Source: Corylus avellana
Taxonomy: Eukaryota > Streptophyta > Magnoliopsida > Fagales > Betulaceae
Direction of reading: 5' to 3'
NCBI RefSeq assembly: GCF_901000735.1
Contig: NC_081545.1
Location: 5,314,583-5,378,582 of the forward strand
Length of the DNA stretch: 64,000 bases
In this document: one piece after another, positions 21,365 through 32,449 of the stretch
Layout: each line of letters opens with the position of its first letter
How positions within the stretch are numbered: the first letter of the stretch is position 1
Notes under the pieces: generated by a model
Told to the model about the DNA's origin: nothing
Database searches by the model: none
What the model saw: the letters and a program-made list of their open reading frames with translations, nothing else
Program-made: the position numbers and the translations under genes

Positions 21365-23019
21365 GTATTCAAATATTTTTTTTGTTTCTTCACGTCCAAG
21401 TTAAGAGAACAGCCAAAGAAAAGCAATTAATTTCTATCAAACTAAAATCCGGTAAAGTTAAACTGATCTATAACCTGATCTAGCTCCATATAGTATCAAT
21501 AAAAATCTAGGCGATTTACTCTAAAACAATCTCATTCTAAAAAAGGGTGGTTGAATTTAGAGGTGTGTATGAGCAATTTCAAAAATTTCAGGTGTTCACA
21601 TATGTTATTTTACATGTTTGTATGGCTTAAAATGCTTTGGAGTAGTCTGGACTAAGAAATTAAATGTGGAAGAATAATTGTACCAATGAAAGTAACGATA
21701 TCTAATTCCTAGCTTCTTAACTCACTGCTAGCAATTAGGCCACAACTACAATAATAATAAAAATAGTTCGTCCAAATCATTTAACACGATCTACATTTGA
21801 AACTAGAAAATTCAAACAGAGTAATTATTGATTGTTTTTATGAAAATTAAGGATTGGATTGACTTCCTGGTCTATCATAAGTCTGTCATTTGCCATATCT
21901 TCATTATACTAAAACCAACTCCAATTCCAAACAATAAAACATTTCAAGTGAGCATTCGATCACTTGAAAGAAAAGCTCTTGTAAGGTTTCCAATTACCAA
22001 TGTTCAATGTTGTTTTCACTCACAAAATCTAACGCATCAACACAAGCGCAAGAATCCACTCCTACAAATACAATGCTCCCTCCATCGCGGTTTGACTCGC
22101 CTTTAGATGGTCCTGCATCATCCTCTATTATTCCTTCAACCAAATCCACTCAAACTTCTTTGACTCAATCTTCAATAGAAATGTAACGAGTACCAATGAA
22201 TAAACTATACATCATTTTAGTAACCTTCTGTTAATAAAAGACTTAGTATCTCTAGGATTTCTCTAATATTTAATTAAAATAAAAAGTAGACTAGAGAATT
22301 TGTTGGAGTATAAAAAAATCAATGGTTAAAACGAAAATTTGTACTTTTTCACTAGTCATTTTAGCTATTCTTGCTAGAAATGCTTTGACGCAACTCAACT
22401 CTTAGTTATGGATTATGTAGCATTTTGTCATTAAAAAATAAAACTCAACTCGTGGGGTTTAATTGAAACAGAGTGTTTTGTATATATAATTAAAGACTTG
22501 TTTAAACGGCATCCTTTGTAATTGTGTATTGTTTTCTTCGTGACTGACCTAATTTTTGAAACAATCTGAAACAGTGAAACTGAAATTTTGAAAGTGTGGG
22601 AATCATTTGCCGCTTACAGATGTAGGTAATGTCGATGCCCTCATGCTTCTGACGAGTAGTTGAGGGTGGGCATTTAGGATATTCAAAAAACAAATTACTG
22701 GAAGTTAGGGAAAATAACCTGACGCTCAAAAAGCTCAACCACAGCAAAGGTTGCCACTAATTCTGTTAAAGACAAGTACCCATTTCCGTTCAACAACTTA
22801 AATTTCAAAGCATTTGCTGATTTTATCGTACACAAGATGAGCAGAAATCCAAAACAAGTTCTAGTCACTATACTGTCTATACATAGTTGCACCTATTTAC
22901 ATCTCTGACCCTAAGATACCAACACAGAAGTAGTTGAAAACAATTACAAAAAAAACATAATAAAAGAAACACCATTGCCTTACAAGTAACATGAACCAAA
23001 ACCCTGGGTGTGTTCAATT

Positions 23020-23258
23020 TTAAGCAACTGGAGGGCGTAATACATGATCCTGTGATGTGTCAACTACAGCAGGTGCCATGAATTGCCATGTTGGGACAAC
23101 CAATGAAAAGCATCAGCTTGAGCAGAAAATGTACCCAACATTGCAGAGGGATGAGGCAGGGAGCCTGGTTGAGCACTCATTGCTTTCACTTGCTCCTCCA
23201 ACTTCTCTTTGCCCGCCTTGAGCCTCTGCTTCTCATCACGAAGCTAATTCTACTCAGC
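23020..23258 (-). pseudogene. last exon of an ILR3/bHLH105-like transcription factor, left copy
   Basis: After an acceptor (ttcttgtgcag) the minus strand reads LRDEKQRLKAGKEKLEEQV, then KAMSAQPGSLPHPSAM, and after a frameshift WQFMAPAVVDTSQDHVLRPP to a stop at 23020-23022. The ending TSQDHVLRPPVA and the preceding WQFM-P block are the signature of group IVc bHLH factors (ILR3/bHLH105, bHLH115), which control iron deficiency and metal responses. The basic helix-loop-helix domain is absent. Lesions: two stops in the first five codons (AE*N*), at least one frameshift and a shortened middle. It is a decayed fragment in the NLR 3' flank. Confidence 0.8.
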
Positions 23259-23997
23259 CTGCACAAGAAAAGGGAAAGCTAATATTATACCTTCGCATCC
23301 TTTTAAATGTTGAATAAGCAATATTGTGCAAATTTTTGAGGATAGACTACCAAGCAGTTCAATTTGCTTTTGCTCATCTCCACTATTAAACCTTTTGATG
23401 ATGCAGGGCGATGTGTCAAGTCTCACCTATTAAGGAAAAATTTAAGTCTACACGTGAAAGAGAAGTGTTACATCAATCAGGAAATGCAACAACTAAGGCC
23501 ATGTGTTAACAGAACAGTTGAAGGGGTACAAAGTAATGCTGAAAGTTCAACTGTACAACCGTTGTCTTTTGACTCTTTGGTCAAGTGTTAATTAATATCA
23601 TGGAAAATTTTAGAAAAAAAGAAGTTGACATACTGTCATAAATCATAATGTAGTTCAAGATATATTCCAATTATTTATAAAGATAAAAAGTAATTGCATG
23701 CAATTTTATAGATTTCTTTTTACTGAATTCAAAAGTTCAGAATTGACATATATGGAGAAGATGATATAATGAGGAAAACAAGACAACTTACAGAAAAATG
23801 AAATTAGTGGGTGATATGCATATCTGAAAGTATCTCTATGTTAGTATTCAAAGCTCTGTTTTAATATATTCAAAGCTCCTGTTGCTTCCTGCATAATCAG
23901 ATAAAATAAAATCATCATCATGCTTCTAATCCAAACAAAGCTATCAAACACATTTAAAAAAAAAAATATATAGAAATCTGGATAAATGCCCAAATGA

Positions 23998-24420
23998 TTA
24001 TTGAGGGGGCACCACTTCCAGCTCTACCTCTTTCCCAGGGTTTCCTTTAAGAGTGAGGAAAAAAAAAAAAAAAAAAAGAAGAAGAAGAGAAAAAAAAAAA
24101 AAAAGCCTCACTTTAGACTCCTCCTTTCTTGGCCTCAGTTGTGAAATGAGACTTTTTGCGTAAGGAGTGAGTTGAGTGAAAACAGCATGATTCCAAGGCA
24201 AGTGGAAGTGGAAGCATGGAAACCAAGATGAAGAGGATGGAACAATTTGATTGATCACTACAAGCCCAATCCTGAAGATGCTATTCCAAGAGCATTGTAG
24301 TTTCCAGGTTTGGTTTTCCAACCACAATATCGAGATGCCCTTTAAGAGATCAACAAAGCAGCAGAGGCATCACATCGATCCTCAACGCAGTTTGGAGTGA
24401 AAAATCAAGTTCTAGTAGAT
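23998..24420 (-). repeat. NLR 3'-flank block with a shared open frame
   Basis: A 109-codon minus-strand frame at 23998-24327 is identical in residues to the frame at 53352-53681, and a diverged version exists at 15840-16300. It is interrupted by homopurine runs (poly-A and gaagaagaag at 24059-24105) and has no family signature. It is more likely untranslated NLR flank than a gene, and is listed because it marks each copy of the duplicated unit. Confidence 0.6.
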
Positions 24421-24889
24421 TTTGCTTCTTTTTTTTTTTTTTTTTGTCCATCTTATATGTAAAGTTCATCCGTTCATTCAACAGAATCTAAATTTGACAC
24501 AGAAAATCCTAACACAGTAATGTAAAATTTGTATTAAATTTTTGTCAAAATTTGGGATGGGGTTGACTTCCCTGATCTATTATAAATCTTTTACCTAATA
24601 CATGATGCTACCATTCGTAGAAATTAAATTGCAAATGGAAACACAAGAAATATTTAAAAAAGGAAAAGAAAACAATACTGGAAATGCCATTGAAGTGAAA
24701 GTTAGGAAACAATAATGTAAAAGTTAGAGCATTGTACATACAAATCTGATTGTCGGCAAGGTTTGAAGAAGCGTCTACACGTAAAACCTTCACTTCTTCC
24801 TGCAATGAAATCAAATATGATATACCTCGTAGAGTAAAATGAAGAAGAAAATTACTGTCTAATTGATGACTTAAAAACCTGATAAATTT

Positions 24890-25090
24890 GGCAAGCTTGG
24901 CTTGCGTTCCACTCTATACGATTACCATCTCCACCATTTCGAAAGTTTGGGACGTGAACAATCTTAGGACAATCCTCTCCCATTATTTGTTCACATCTTT
25001 CCTCCGAGTGAGGACACTCTGCAGTTGTCAAACGACGTAAAGAGGTGAGGCGGCAGACACCTTCGGGCAGTGATATTAAATTCAGACAAC
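24890..25090 (-). pseudogene. NLR C-terminal LRR end, left copy
   Basis: The minus strand reads NLISLPEGVCRLTSLRRLT, AECPHSEERCEQIMGEDC and PKIVHVPNFRNGGDGNR, the last leucine-rich repeat and C-terminal cap of an RGA-type NLR (compare the CP-LE-RC-GEDWPKIAHIP pattern of the family). Everything upstream is missing: at 25090 the homology ends abruptly in unrelated T-rich sequence. Same residues as the fragment at 52585-52797. Confidence 0.85.
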
Positions 25091-26183
25091 GCCGTTAGGC
25101 CACAAGAACCAACTTCTCCTTTTTTTTTTTTCATTTTTCTTTTTATCTTTTGGTTTTTATTTTTTACTTACGTAAATTATATTTTCATGTACAGAAGAAT
25201 CATTTTGTTACGGAATTATATAGCAGGTTTATAAGTTTATCATCCCAAAACTGAAGAGCAATTGCTAAAATAGATTGTTTAGAACTGATCAGTTTCTTAC
25301 TAAAGGACAAAGCTAGGTAAGTTTAAGCAAATCTTATTCTTTGAAAGGCTTGGGATTTAGATAGGGTTTTGGTTTGATTTCTATTGAGTGGGTGTTCCCC
25401 TTTGAACCTCTTTGATCATCTTCTTTCTTGTTTTCATAATTATTGATTCATGCCCTACGTTTTGACCTAAATCAAATTACTCTCTATTCTACTTTTATCT
25501 CTTATCTCCTTGGGTTTGTTTTCATTATTAAATTAATCATTCTGTCAATTTTGTCTAGAACCCATCAATTTTCTTTTCAGAGTCTACATAAATTACAATT
25601 ATACTATTTTTCAAAAGAAAATGAAAAGAAAAAAGAAAAAAAAAATTGTGGCTAGTCTGATTCACCTATTTATAATGTCACCCTTGCCCCTTAGGAGCAA
25701 CCCCTCCTCTGATAGGGGTTGGTCGTAAGTCACCCTTCTATTGGGAGACGATAAATGCAAGCCACTTTCCTATAATTTTTCTTTTTCTTTTTCTTTTTTT
25801 TTTTTTTTTTAATCTATCTTTTGAAAAATGTTGTAATTATAATATTATGAGGATTCCTTAAAAAAATATTTTACAGAATTAGACGGAAGGAACTATTTGA
25901 TAAGAGGAACAAATTCAAGGAGCTTAAAAAAAAAAGTAAAATAAAGGTTTAAAATTCAGGGATGATTCAGTAATTTTATCTAAATATTATATGCAGTAAA
26001 GTAAAGATGTTGTGTAAGTATGCATAGAATTAGGATCCTCTTCAGTTCATTTGGAAGAGTATTTTTATTCCTTCAAAAAATGAAAAGACAAAAATATATA
26101 CTTATAAAATATAACTAACTAGATACTCTGCAGTTTATTTGAGCGGGAGAAGATCTTTCTTCGGTATGCATATGGTGAAAGAG
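25091..26183. other. no gene seen
   Basis: T-rich and AT-rich sequence following the abrupt end of the left arm. A short block at 25670-25765 (cacccttgccccttaggagc, cccctcctctgataggggtt) has internal inverted symmetry and may be a small repeat. No credible ORF. Confidence 0.6.
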
Positions 26184-26531
26184 AAGTGCTAGAGAGTCAA
26201 AGAGTTGAACCCAAAAAAATTTCCAAACTAACGTGGCAAACCGTGAGTGGCAGACAAGGGAGAGAGAATTGCATTTTTTTAATTTAAAAATTGTTGCCAT
26301 GTCAGTTTGGAATTTTTTTGGGGTTCAACTCTTTGGCTCTCTAGCACTACTCATGGTGAAAGAGAAGTGCTGGAGAGCCAAACAAATGAACCCAGAAAAA
26401 TTTTCAAACTGACGTGACATATTGTGAGTGGTAGACAAGAGAGAGAGAATTGTATTTTCTTTTAATTTAAAAACTCTTGCCAATCAGTTTAAAAATTTTC
26501 TTAAATTTATTTATTTGACTCTCTAGTACTT
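26184..26531. mobile_element. two adjacent copies of one MITE
   Basis: Copy 1 (26184-26350) begins aagtgctagagagtcaaaga and ends with the near reverse complement (tctttggctctctagcact). Copy 2 (26365-26531) has the same plan and is more diverged at its right end. Both are preceded by catggtgaaagag or tatggtgaaagag, and the sequence after copy 2 is catgtgaaaag, so the spacer was duplicated with the element. Length and inverted ends fit a hAT- or Mutator-type MITE; no coding capacity. Confidence 0.78.
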
Positions 26532-28475
26532 CTTCATGTGAAAAGCATGTTTTAAATCGTTTTACATTTTCTCTTGTCAAAATGCGCAACACATTGTGTC
26601 CTAAATAGTGTTAGGCCGTACTTGAGCCCAATGCAGGTAGGCCCATGATGGCCCATCTAATTAGACCTTGGTTAGAATGGTCAATATTCATTCTCCTCCT
26701 TTTCCGTTTTCCTCGTTTGAATAGAAAAATAAAAAGGTCAATATTCATGATTTACAAACAATATTTACGCTTTGAACATTAAATTTCTAAATTTCATTTT
26801 AGAAAAAACGTTTGGTTTAAAAGTTGATTTGGCTTCTAGGAATGGTGTGAATCCCCCCAGGGCTTAATTAGCGATTCTTTTTAAATTGATTTTATGAAAA
26901 ATTTTATTATGAAAGAGAAAAATAGAGTAAGCAAGGAGAGGGAGAAAAGCATGAAGAAACTCCATGAGGGTAAGCATTAATTAATCCCAGATTTTATTCG
27001 TTTATTGTTGAATTGTTGATCAGTTTTGATGTTAATTAAAGTTTTTAATTAAATGTTGATTTTCGGTATTTTGGGAGATTATATGATGTTATTTTTTCTT
27101 TTGAAATGTTAGTTTTAGGTTTTAAAGATAATGTAAATATTTTTTGTTGCGGATGATTGAGGTTTGTACAAGTGTTCGTTTAAATGTTGTAAGTTGAGGT
27201 TGGTTGTAACTTGTGTTGATATTGAATGGTGGTTGTGTTGATGTTTTGGTTGTTTGAATTGTGATTTGGAGAAAAGAGAGTATAAGTAAGTAAAAATAAG
27301 TAGTATACATTTTCTACCCTTTGTAATTATTGTTACCGCTATGTGCGGCCCTTTGAGAGGACCGGATCACTTGTTTGACCAATTTCCTACCTTTTGTAAT
27401 TATTGTTGCACCTTTTTAGTTTGTTTTGATGTTGTTGCCTTGTTGGGAAGCCCACCCCTTTTTTGTTGTTAGGATCTCCCACTTCTTCTTCCTTTCGGAT
27501 CAGAAGTGGTAAAGATCCTCCACTGTAGCCCTTTCCTTATTTGTTTAGAAAAAAATGAAAGTAGTATACATTTCTTTCGTAAAAGATTTTGTACTCTCGG
27601 CTTTTCTCATTTTTTTTTTTTATTGATTGTTTTGATCATTTTCAATGAATAAGCTCTACATCATCTTAGTAGTACACATTTCTTAGTAAAAGATTTAGTA
27701 CTCCCAACACTTTTTTTTTTTTTATTCAACGCAAGAAAGGTAAAAGGGAAAAAATGTAGGAAGGTTTTGTGAAGTTTCCACTATTTCTCATTACTTAGTT
27801 GATTGTAAATGAAATTTTATCTATTTTTGTTGGGAAAAAAATATAAAAAAGCCTCCTTAAATAACAATGGTTTTTAAAAATTTCCCTTGAAGCTTAAAGC
27901 GTACTAAAGTGATTCATTAAACTACCAAGGTGTGCCAATTATTCAAGAGAAAACCTTGAAAATGAGCAATATATATATATATATATATTATGAAAAGCAA
28001 AAATGAGAAGCACAATCGAGTATTGGCAGAACGAATTTAATTGCTGCTTCTGCCAAAATTTGATAGTTCAACTTAAACATAGTGTTAATGGATATTAGCA
28101 GTAATTTATTAGTGACATAAGCAACAGCCAATTAATCCACTACAAAGTAGACAACCTAGTCAACATAATTTGACAAGTGGGACAAAGTCTCATTGCACAA
28201 AAATAGAAGGGAATTGCAGGGATAACTCTGTAAATCCACTGATACCCAAAGATTGTACCAACAAATAGATTCTACAAACCCAGAAAAACCAGATCCACCG
28301 TTGCAAAAACCAGAAGCAGGAACACCCCACCAATCAATCAACCCACATTGTCCTATATATACAAACTCAACTAAGAATTACCAATTATTTAACCGTAAAA
28401 AGAATACAAATTAATCAGAATTATCTAATGCAAAATAATGCCATAATAAAATTCTACACAAAATAAAAAATGCAG
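26532..28475. other. no gene seen
   Basis: AT-rich sequence. A TA microsatellite lies at about 27968-27990, and a direct repeat (ttttgtaattattgtt type) at about 27318 and 27392. No conserved ORF or RNA gene is recognised. Confidence 0.6.
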
Positions 28476-28910
28476 CTAACCATGCACAGGGCCAGGTGTC
28501 GCCATCACCGGAGTCGGCTGATTAATTGGCAGTGGCGCAACCGACGGAGGTGGGTAAGATTCAGGTGGAGGTGAGCTTGGGCTTGGGTTAGATGGACTGG
28601 GCTGGTTGGACATGTTAGGTTCAGCGCATGGATATGGGTTAGGTGGGCTTGGTGGGGCAAAGCTGGGGTTGGGAAAGGCCACCGGAGGAGAAGATGAAGA
28701 AGAGTGGCAAGAGTCGCCAGTGCATTTGTGGGTCTTCTGGAGGGTGTGGCGGAGAAGGCCAAATCCCAGAACAAGGCCAAGAACCACCAACACCGTGACA
28801 ATGAAGATGAAGAAGATCTTTGTAGCTTTACCCACATAACACATTTCTTCTTTTTTTTCCTTTTCTTTTTTTTCCAAAGATTTGAGCTTGGAAAACTCTG
28901 AATCTGACAT
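28476..28910 (-). CDS. single-pass membrane protein with proline-rich tail
   Basis: A 144-residue frame starting at ATG 28910: an N-terminal charged region ([13 protein letters not shown]), a hydrophobic membrane span (about residues 30-52, [20 protein letters not shown]), then a Ser/Pro-rich C-terminal half with many PPx[10 protein letters not shown] and PPPSVAPLP stretches that would lie outside the membrane or be hydroxylated like cell-wall proteins. No stop or frameshift, and single exon. The frame is open to an upstream ATG at 29066 (196 residues), but a TATA box at 29099-29106 places the likely transcript start close to 29070, too near that ATG, so 28910 is preferred although its context is weak. 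This is the best candidate for a living gene in the window. The precise family is not recognised; a hydroxyproline-rich or extensin-like role is only a guess from composition. Confidence 0.7.
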   Translation of the reverse strand: MSDSEFSKLKSLEKKEKEKKEEMCYVGKATKIFFIFIVTVLVVLGLVLGFGLLRHTLQKTHKCTGDSCHSSSSSPPVAFPNPSFAPPSPPNPYPCAEPNMSNQPSPSNPSPSSPPPESYPPPSVAPLPINQPTPVMATPGPVHG

Positions 28911-29098
28911 GGGTATTGAGGTTGGGTTACTTTTGGTAAATGGTAGCAGACGAAGGGGAGAGAGAGAGAGGGTGAGGATTAGTTGGTCTGTCATTGCCAT
29001 ATCTTCATGATACTTGAACCAACTCCAAAGACCAAACACAACTAAACAGCTTATCTTCATTCTCAAAGGGATCTCTCCTTTTCCCTCTACTCTACCTG

Positions 29099-29106
29099 TA
29101 TATATA
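29099..29106 (-). promoter_or_regulatory. TATA box of the proline-rich protein gene
   Basis: TATATATA on the minus strand, about 190 bases upstream of the preferred start codon, in a pyrimidine-rich leader setting. Confidence 0.55.
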
Positions 29107-29115
29107 CATGATTCC

Positions 29116-29212
29116 TGTGATTAGCTCAAACTGAAAACCCATCAAATCATTTCTCTGTGATTAGCTCAAACTGAAAACCCATCAAATCATTTCTCTGTGA
29201 TTAGCTCAAACG
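29116..29212. repeat. 40-bp tandem repeat, 2.4 copies, just upstream of the TATA box
   Basis: Two perfect copies of a 40-bp unit (tgtgattagctcaaactgaa and onward) at 29116-29155 and 29156-29195, plus a 17-base partial third copy. It starts 10 bases beyond the TATA box of the proline-rich gene, so it lies in its proximal promoter. Confidence 0.95.
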
Positions 29213-30115
29213 GTGGGTGGGATGCAGCCACCAGACTCAATTTTATATACCGACAATCACTTTATTTCTATATAAACATGATTCTACTTGTTATGATTTG
29301 AATTAAATTCACAGTTTTCCAGTATGCCCCAAACCGTGATGTGCTTGAAAGAAGATTTTGGAGAAACTCTGTTTTGGTTGCATTAACCAAAACAATAAGT
29401 TGTTCTTATATTTATAACCAAAGGAGCTAAGAGCTCTTTACAATAATTGCAGAAAATTTAAGAGAATACAAGAGGAAAGTTTACAAGCAGGCTAATAAGT
29501 AGAAGAAACAACCAAGCAAAACCACCAGCTTCTTCAGTGACACCTCTGGCTTTGGTTCCTACTCCAACTCCAGAAAGTACTTCTGCTTCCTACCAACACA
29601 AGCGCGCCAGAATCCACTCTCACAGATACAATGCTCCCTCCATCGCCGTCGGACTCTCCTTTGGATGATCCTGCATCATCCTCAATTATTCCTTTAACCA
29701 AATAAGTGACTGGATCTTCAACTGAACCACCATCCTCATTGGCTCACAAGCGTAGTTCTCTTGTCAGAATCCTTTTAAATCACAATTTCTCTCAAAAGCT
29801 TAAGTTGATAGGGATAAGTAAATTTAATTATTTAATTATATTTTAACATTCTTTCTCATATGTGGGCTCAAACTTCTTCTTAATGGATGAGAATCTACAC
29901 GTGAAATTATTAATTGAAATATGAGGTAAATGACAAAGTTAAGTTTCGAATTCAGGACCTTTGGCTCTAATACCATGTTAAATTATCGATTATTTCAAAA
30001 GTTTAAGTTGATAAGAAGAGATAAATTTAATCATTTAATCATATTCTAACACATCCTAATATGGGTTTGATCAGCTTCATAATGATGGTGCTTTGGGCAT
30101 AACATTACAATGGGT
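29213..30115. other. no gene seen; contains a fragment shared with both inverted arms
   Basis: The block 29595-29720 (acaatgctccctccatcgcc, gatcctgcatcatcctc) is homologous to 22040-22150 and, inverted, to 55400-55520. Likewise 28985-29045, in the leader of the proline-rich gene, matches 21880-21945 and 55620-55680. Read on the minus strand the first block gives IIEDDAGSSKGESDGDGGSI. The source gene is not recognised. Confidence 0.55.
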
Positions 30116-30125
30116 GAAGTAAAAT

Positions 30126-30215
30126 AGCACGCCGGCAAATTTTATTTTTTTTTGCATTAAAATATTAAAAAAAAAAAATTTCCTGCACGGCGTGCTAAGC
30201 ACGCCGTGTGCTCTG
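30126..30215. repeat. nested palindrome
   Basis: CACGGCGTGCT and AGCACGCCGTG form an 11-bp perfect hairpin with a one-base loop at 30186-30208. The same GC-rich word (agcacgccgg, about 30126) occurs upstream with facing A/T runs, so the larger region can also fold. It stands out in GC content from its AT-rich surroundings. Confidence 0.75.
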
Positions 30216-30235
30216 AATCGCGACTCCATTACAAT

Positions 30236-30830
30236 AATCAGATAAATTCTTCGTGAGGAATGTTGTTGAGTGATTTCTGTTACCAAGTTTTTATTTTACC
30301 TGATGTATTTGGGAGACAAGTTCATAACAAAAGTGTTCAATATTAAATTATGATTAAATTTCAAATTCAAAATAGAACCAACGATCTCCGAAAAAATGAC
30401 AAACAAATCATAAAAAATCAACCATGCATGCATATTTATTTGGGCGCTGCTTGAAATTAGATTCGAAAGAAGTCCATCACATCTAACGTGGCCATTTTCA
30501 TTTCCCTGTGCCTGTGGCATCCAATTCCTCTTATGATCCTTACCTCGATCTGGTGGTGCCGGGTGGAATCTAAATTATCTAATGCTTGTGGCATCACTTT
30601 CCAGAATTATTGTGCAGAACAAAACAACTATCATTTATTTTGTAATTATACTTCAACATTGAAACTCCATTTACTGTATATTATTGCGCTAATATGAAAA
30701 GGGCCACTTCTATTTGGTGTTTTTAGTTTTCATTTCTTTTTTTTTTTTTTTTTTTTTTGGGAAAAAATATATATATAAAAAAAATGAATAACTTCATTTT
30801 GAATTCTTGAACTACCACACGTTTTGAGAA
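30236..30830. repeat. dispersed repeat (30236-30400) and otherwise empty sequence
   Basis: gaatgttgttgagtgattt, accaagtttttattttacct and the following bases recur at 34360-34460. The rest up to 30830 has no supportable ORF and ends in a poly-T run. Confidence 0.6.
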
Positions 30831-31050
30831 AACCTCCCAAATATTATAACGGCCACTTCTAAGTGGCCCATCGGCCACATCTGGGGTGGCCGGGTGTGGC
30901 GCTCGGCCACCCCCATTGGCTAGGGATAGCCCACAATCAGGTATAGGGGTCGCTCGAAGGCCACCCCCACCTTTGGGGTGGCTCGTGGCTGGAGGTGGCA
31001 GCGAGCCACCTCCTGCTAGTGGCTGCCCAACTAGCAGCCACCTATTTCCA
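30831..31050. mobile_element. GC-rich MITE-like block (ggccac repeats)
   Basis: A GC-rich island in AT-rich DNA with many inverted copies of gtggccg/cggccac, ggggtgg/ccacccc and gtggctcg/cgagccac. Such foldback, coding-free blocks are common non-autonomous elements in trees; the long ORFs on both strands are side effects of composition. Boundaries are estimated from the composition change. Confidence 0.6.
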
Positions 31051-32449
31051 TTTGTTTTTTTTTTTAAAAAAAGAGACAATTAATTTTTTAGTTTAATATA
31101 TTTATATATATTTTTTTATCAAGAATGACACGTGTCGCCATTTTATTGGTATTGACGTGACATCTAACATAATTCGACAAATTTTTTAACGGAATTTAAC
31201 TCCAATGACTAAAATTATTCTTTTGGCATGTCCCAGAAACTTATGATGAGTTCACTTTCATTTCGGCAAAAAACTTTAGATAAGATAACAAAGCAAAACT
31301 AAGATATGAACCTGAAGAACCTAACCTTTTTTAACATATCCTAAGAGATAACGGTTGGGACCCCTTCCATATGAGATTTGTACAAGCTCCACAATACATC
31401 AACAACGTGCCTCAATGTAATTTGCACGATTTTGAGAAGACAATCATTTACCGGTCATGAGCATGAAATTTGTATTGTATTTATTCCTATTGTGTAGACT
31501 AGCATAGTCATTTGTTTAGTCATGAGAATATTGGAGGTATGTCATTGTTAGATTTTATTTATACATGCTATGGAGAAAGAATAAATCTATTATTGAAATA
31601 TTCTAACAATTTGATCACATGCATCAGAAGATGGATACTTGAAATCTCAGCACCAATCATTGCAGGCAAGCTGTGTTGATGGTTGAGTACGTTATAGACT
31701 TGATCAAAGATGGGCCACACATGCACTACAATCATCGGGTCTATTGGGATTATGGCTTTAGCCATGACTATTATCCAAGCAAGTTGTTAAGGTGGGTCGT
31801 TACTGATATCACACGCTAATTACTCCTTAGCTCAGAGGGATAGAAACCAATGACAGGATCTCCCCGTACATTAACCTGAATAAAACAAAAATGAGCAAGG
31901 ACATTTGTTAACAACAGTTTCCTAGTACCTATCAAGAATTCATTTAAGAAGTTGAGCAGCATATCATATATGAAAAGAAGATATGCACAAGGAAACTACA
32001 TTATACTGAAAATGCACAACCATATGCCAACCATATGCTCTTATGTGCTGCCAAGATTACCATGTCACAAAACAGCAATGGGAAATATATGCTCATTTTA
32101 AAAATTTAAAAATACATTGCATAGGAGAAGGTTAACTTGACAAACAAGCTTGATCTAGTTTTGCTTTTTTACTAAACATTATTGATAACTAGTCGTTTTC
32201 AAGGTAGCTAGAAGGGATCGAATCACTGGCATATGTTCCAAAAGCCTCACAAAATGCAACTACGAACCATAAATCAAATCTTGAAGCACACAATTTAAAC
32301 AGGGGATTTTTATAGCTCAAGGATGATTTGGTACAATTTAAACAGAGAGAGAGAGCATACTTCTGCATTAATCTCTGCTGATTCCACATCAACATTGATA
32401 TCAACAATAATTTTGATGATTTCTACCAGTAATCCAGGTAGAAATGTTA
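31051..32449. other. no gene seen
   Basis: Contains a repeat shared with 7285-7400 (at 31720-31810). A minus-strand frame at 31568-31765 has no family signature. From about 32190 on it may be downstream flank of the NLR relic that follows. Confidence 0.55.

Larger units (their letters stand above)
17611..25090 (-). repeat. left arm of a large inverted duplication (NLR C-terminus plus 3' flank)
   Basis: This arm is the reverse complement of 52585-57540, allowing for insertions. Matched landmarks include the NLR C-terminal codons (24890-25090 versus 52585-52797), a 109-codon frame (23998-24327 versus 53352-53681, identical residues), the bHLH last exon (23020-23258 versus 54422-54660), a 136-bp open exon-like block (21229-21364 versus 56372-56507) and 19450-19720 versus 57000-57300. 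By eye, identity is near complete at the inner end and falls outward. The arm is longer because of an LTR element at 17881-19448 and an unmatched block at about 19735-20835. Confidence 0.9.

Noticed and set aside
30723..31083. 118-codon minus-strand ORF and 65-codon plus-strand ORF
   Set aside because: Composition artefacts of a GC-rich foldback block with mirrored ggccac words; both strands open because of low stop-codon frequency.
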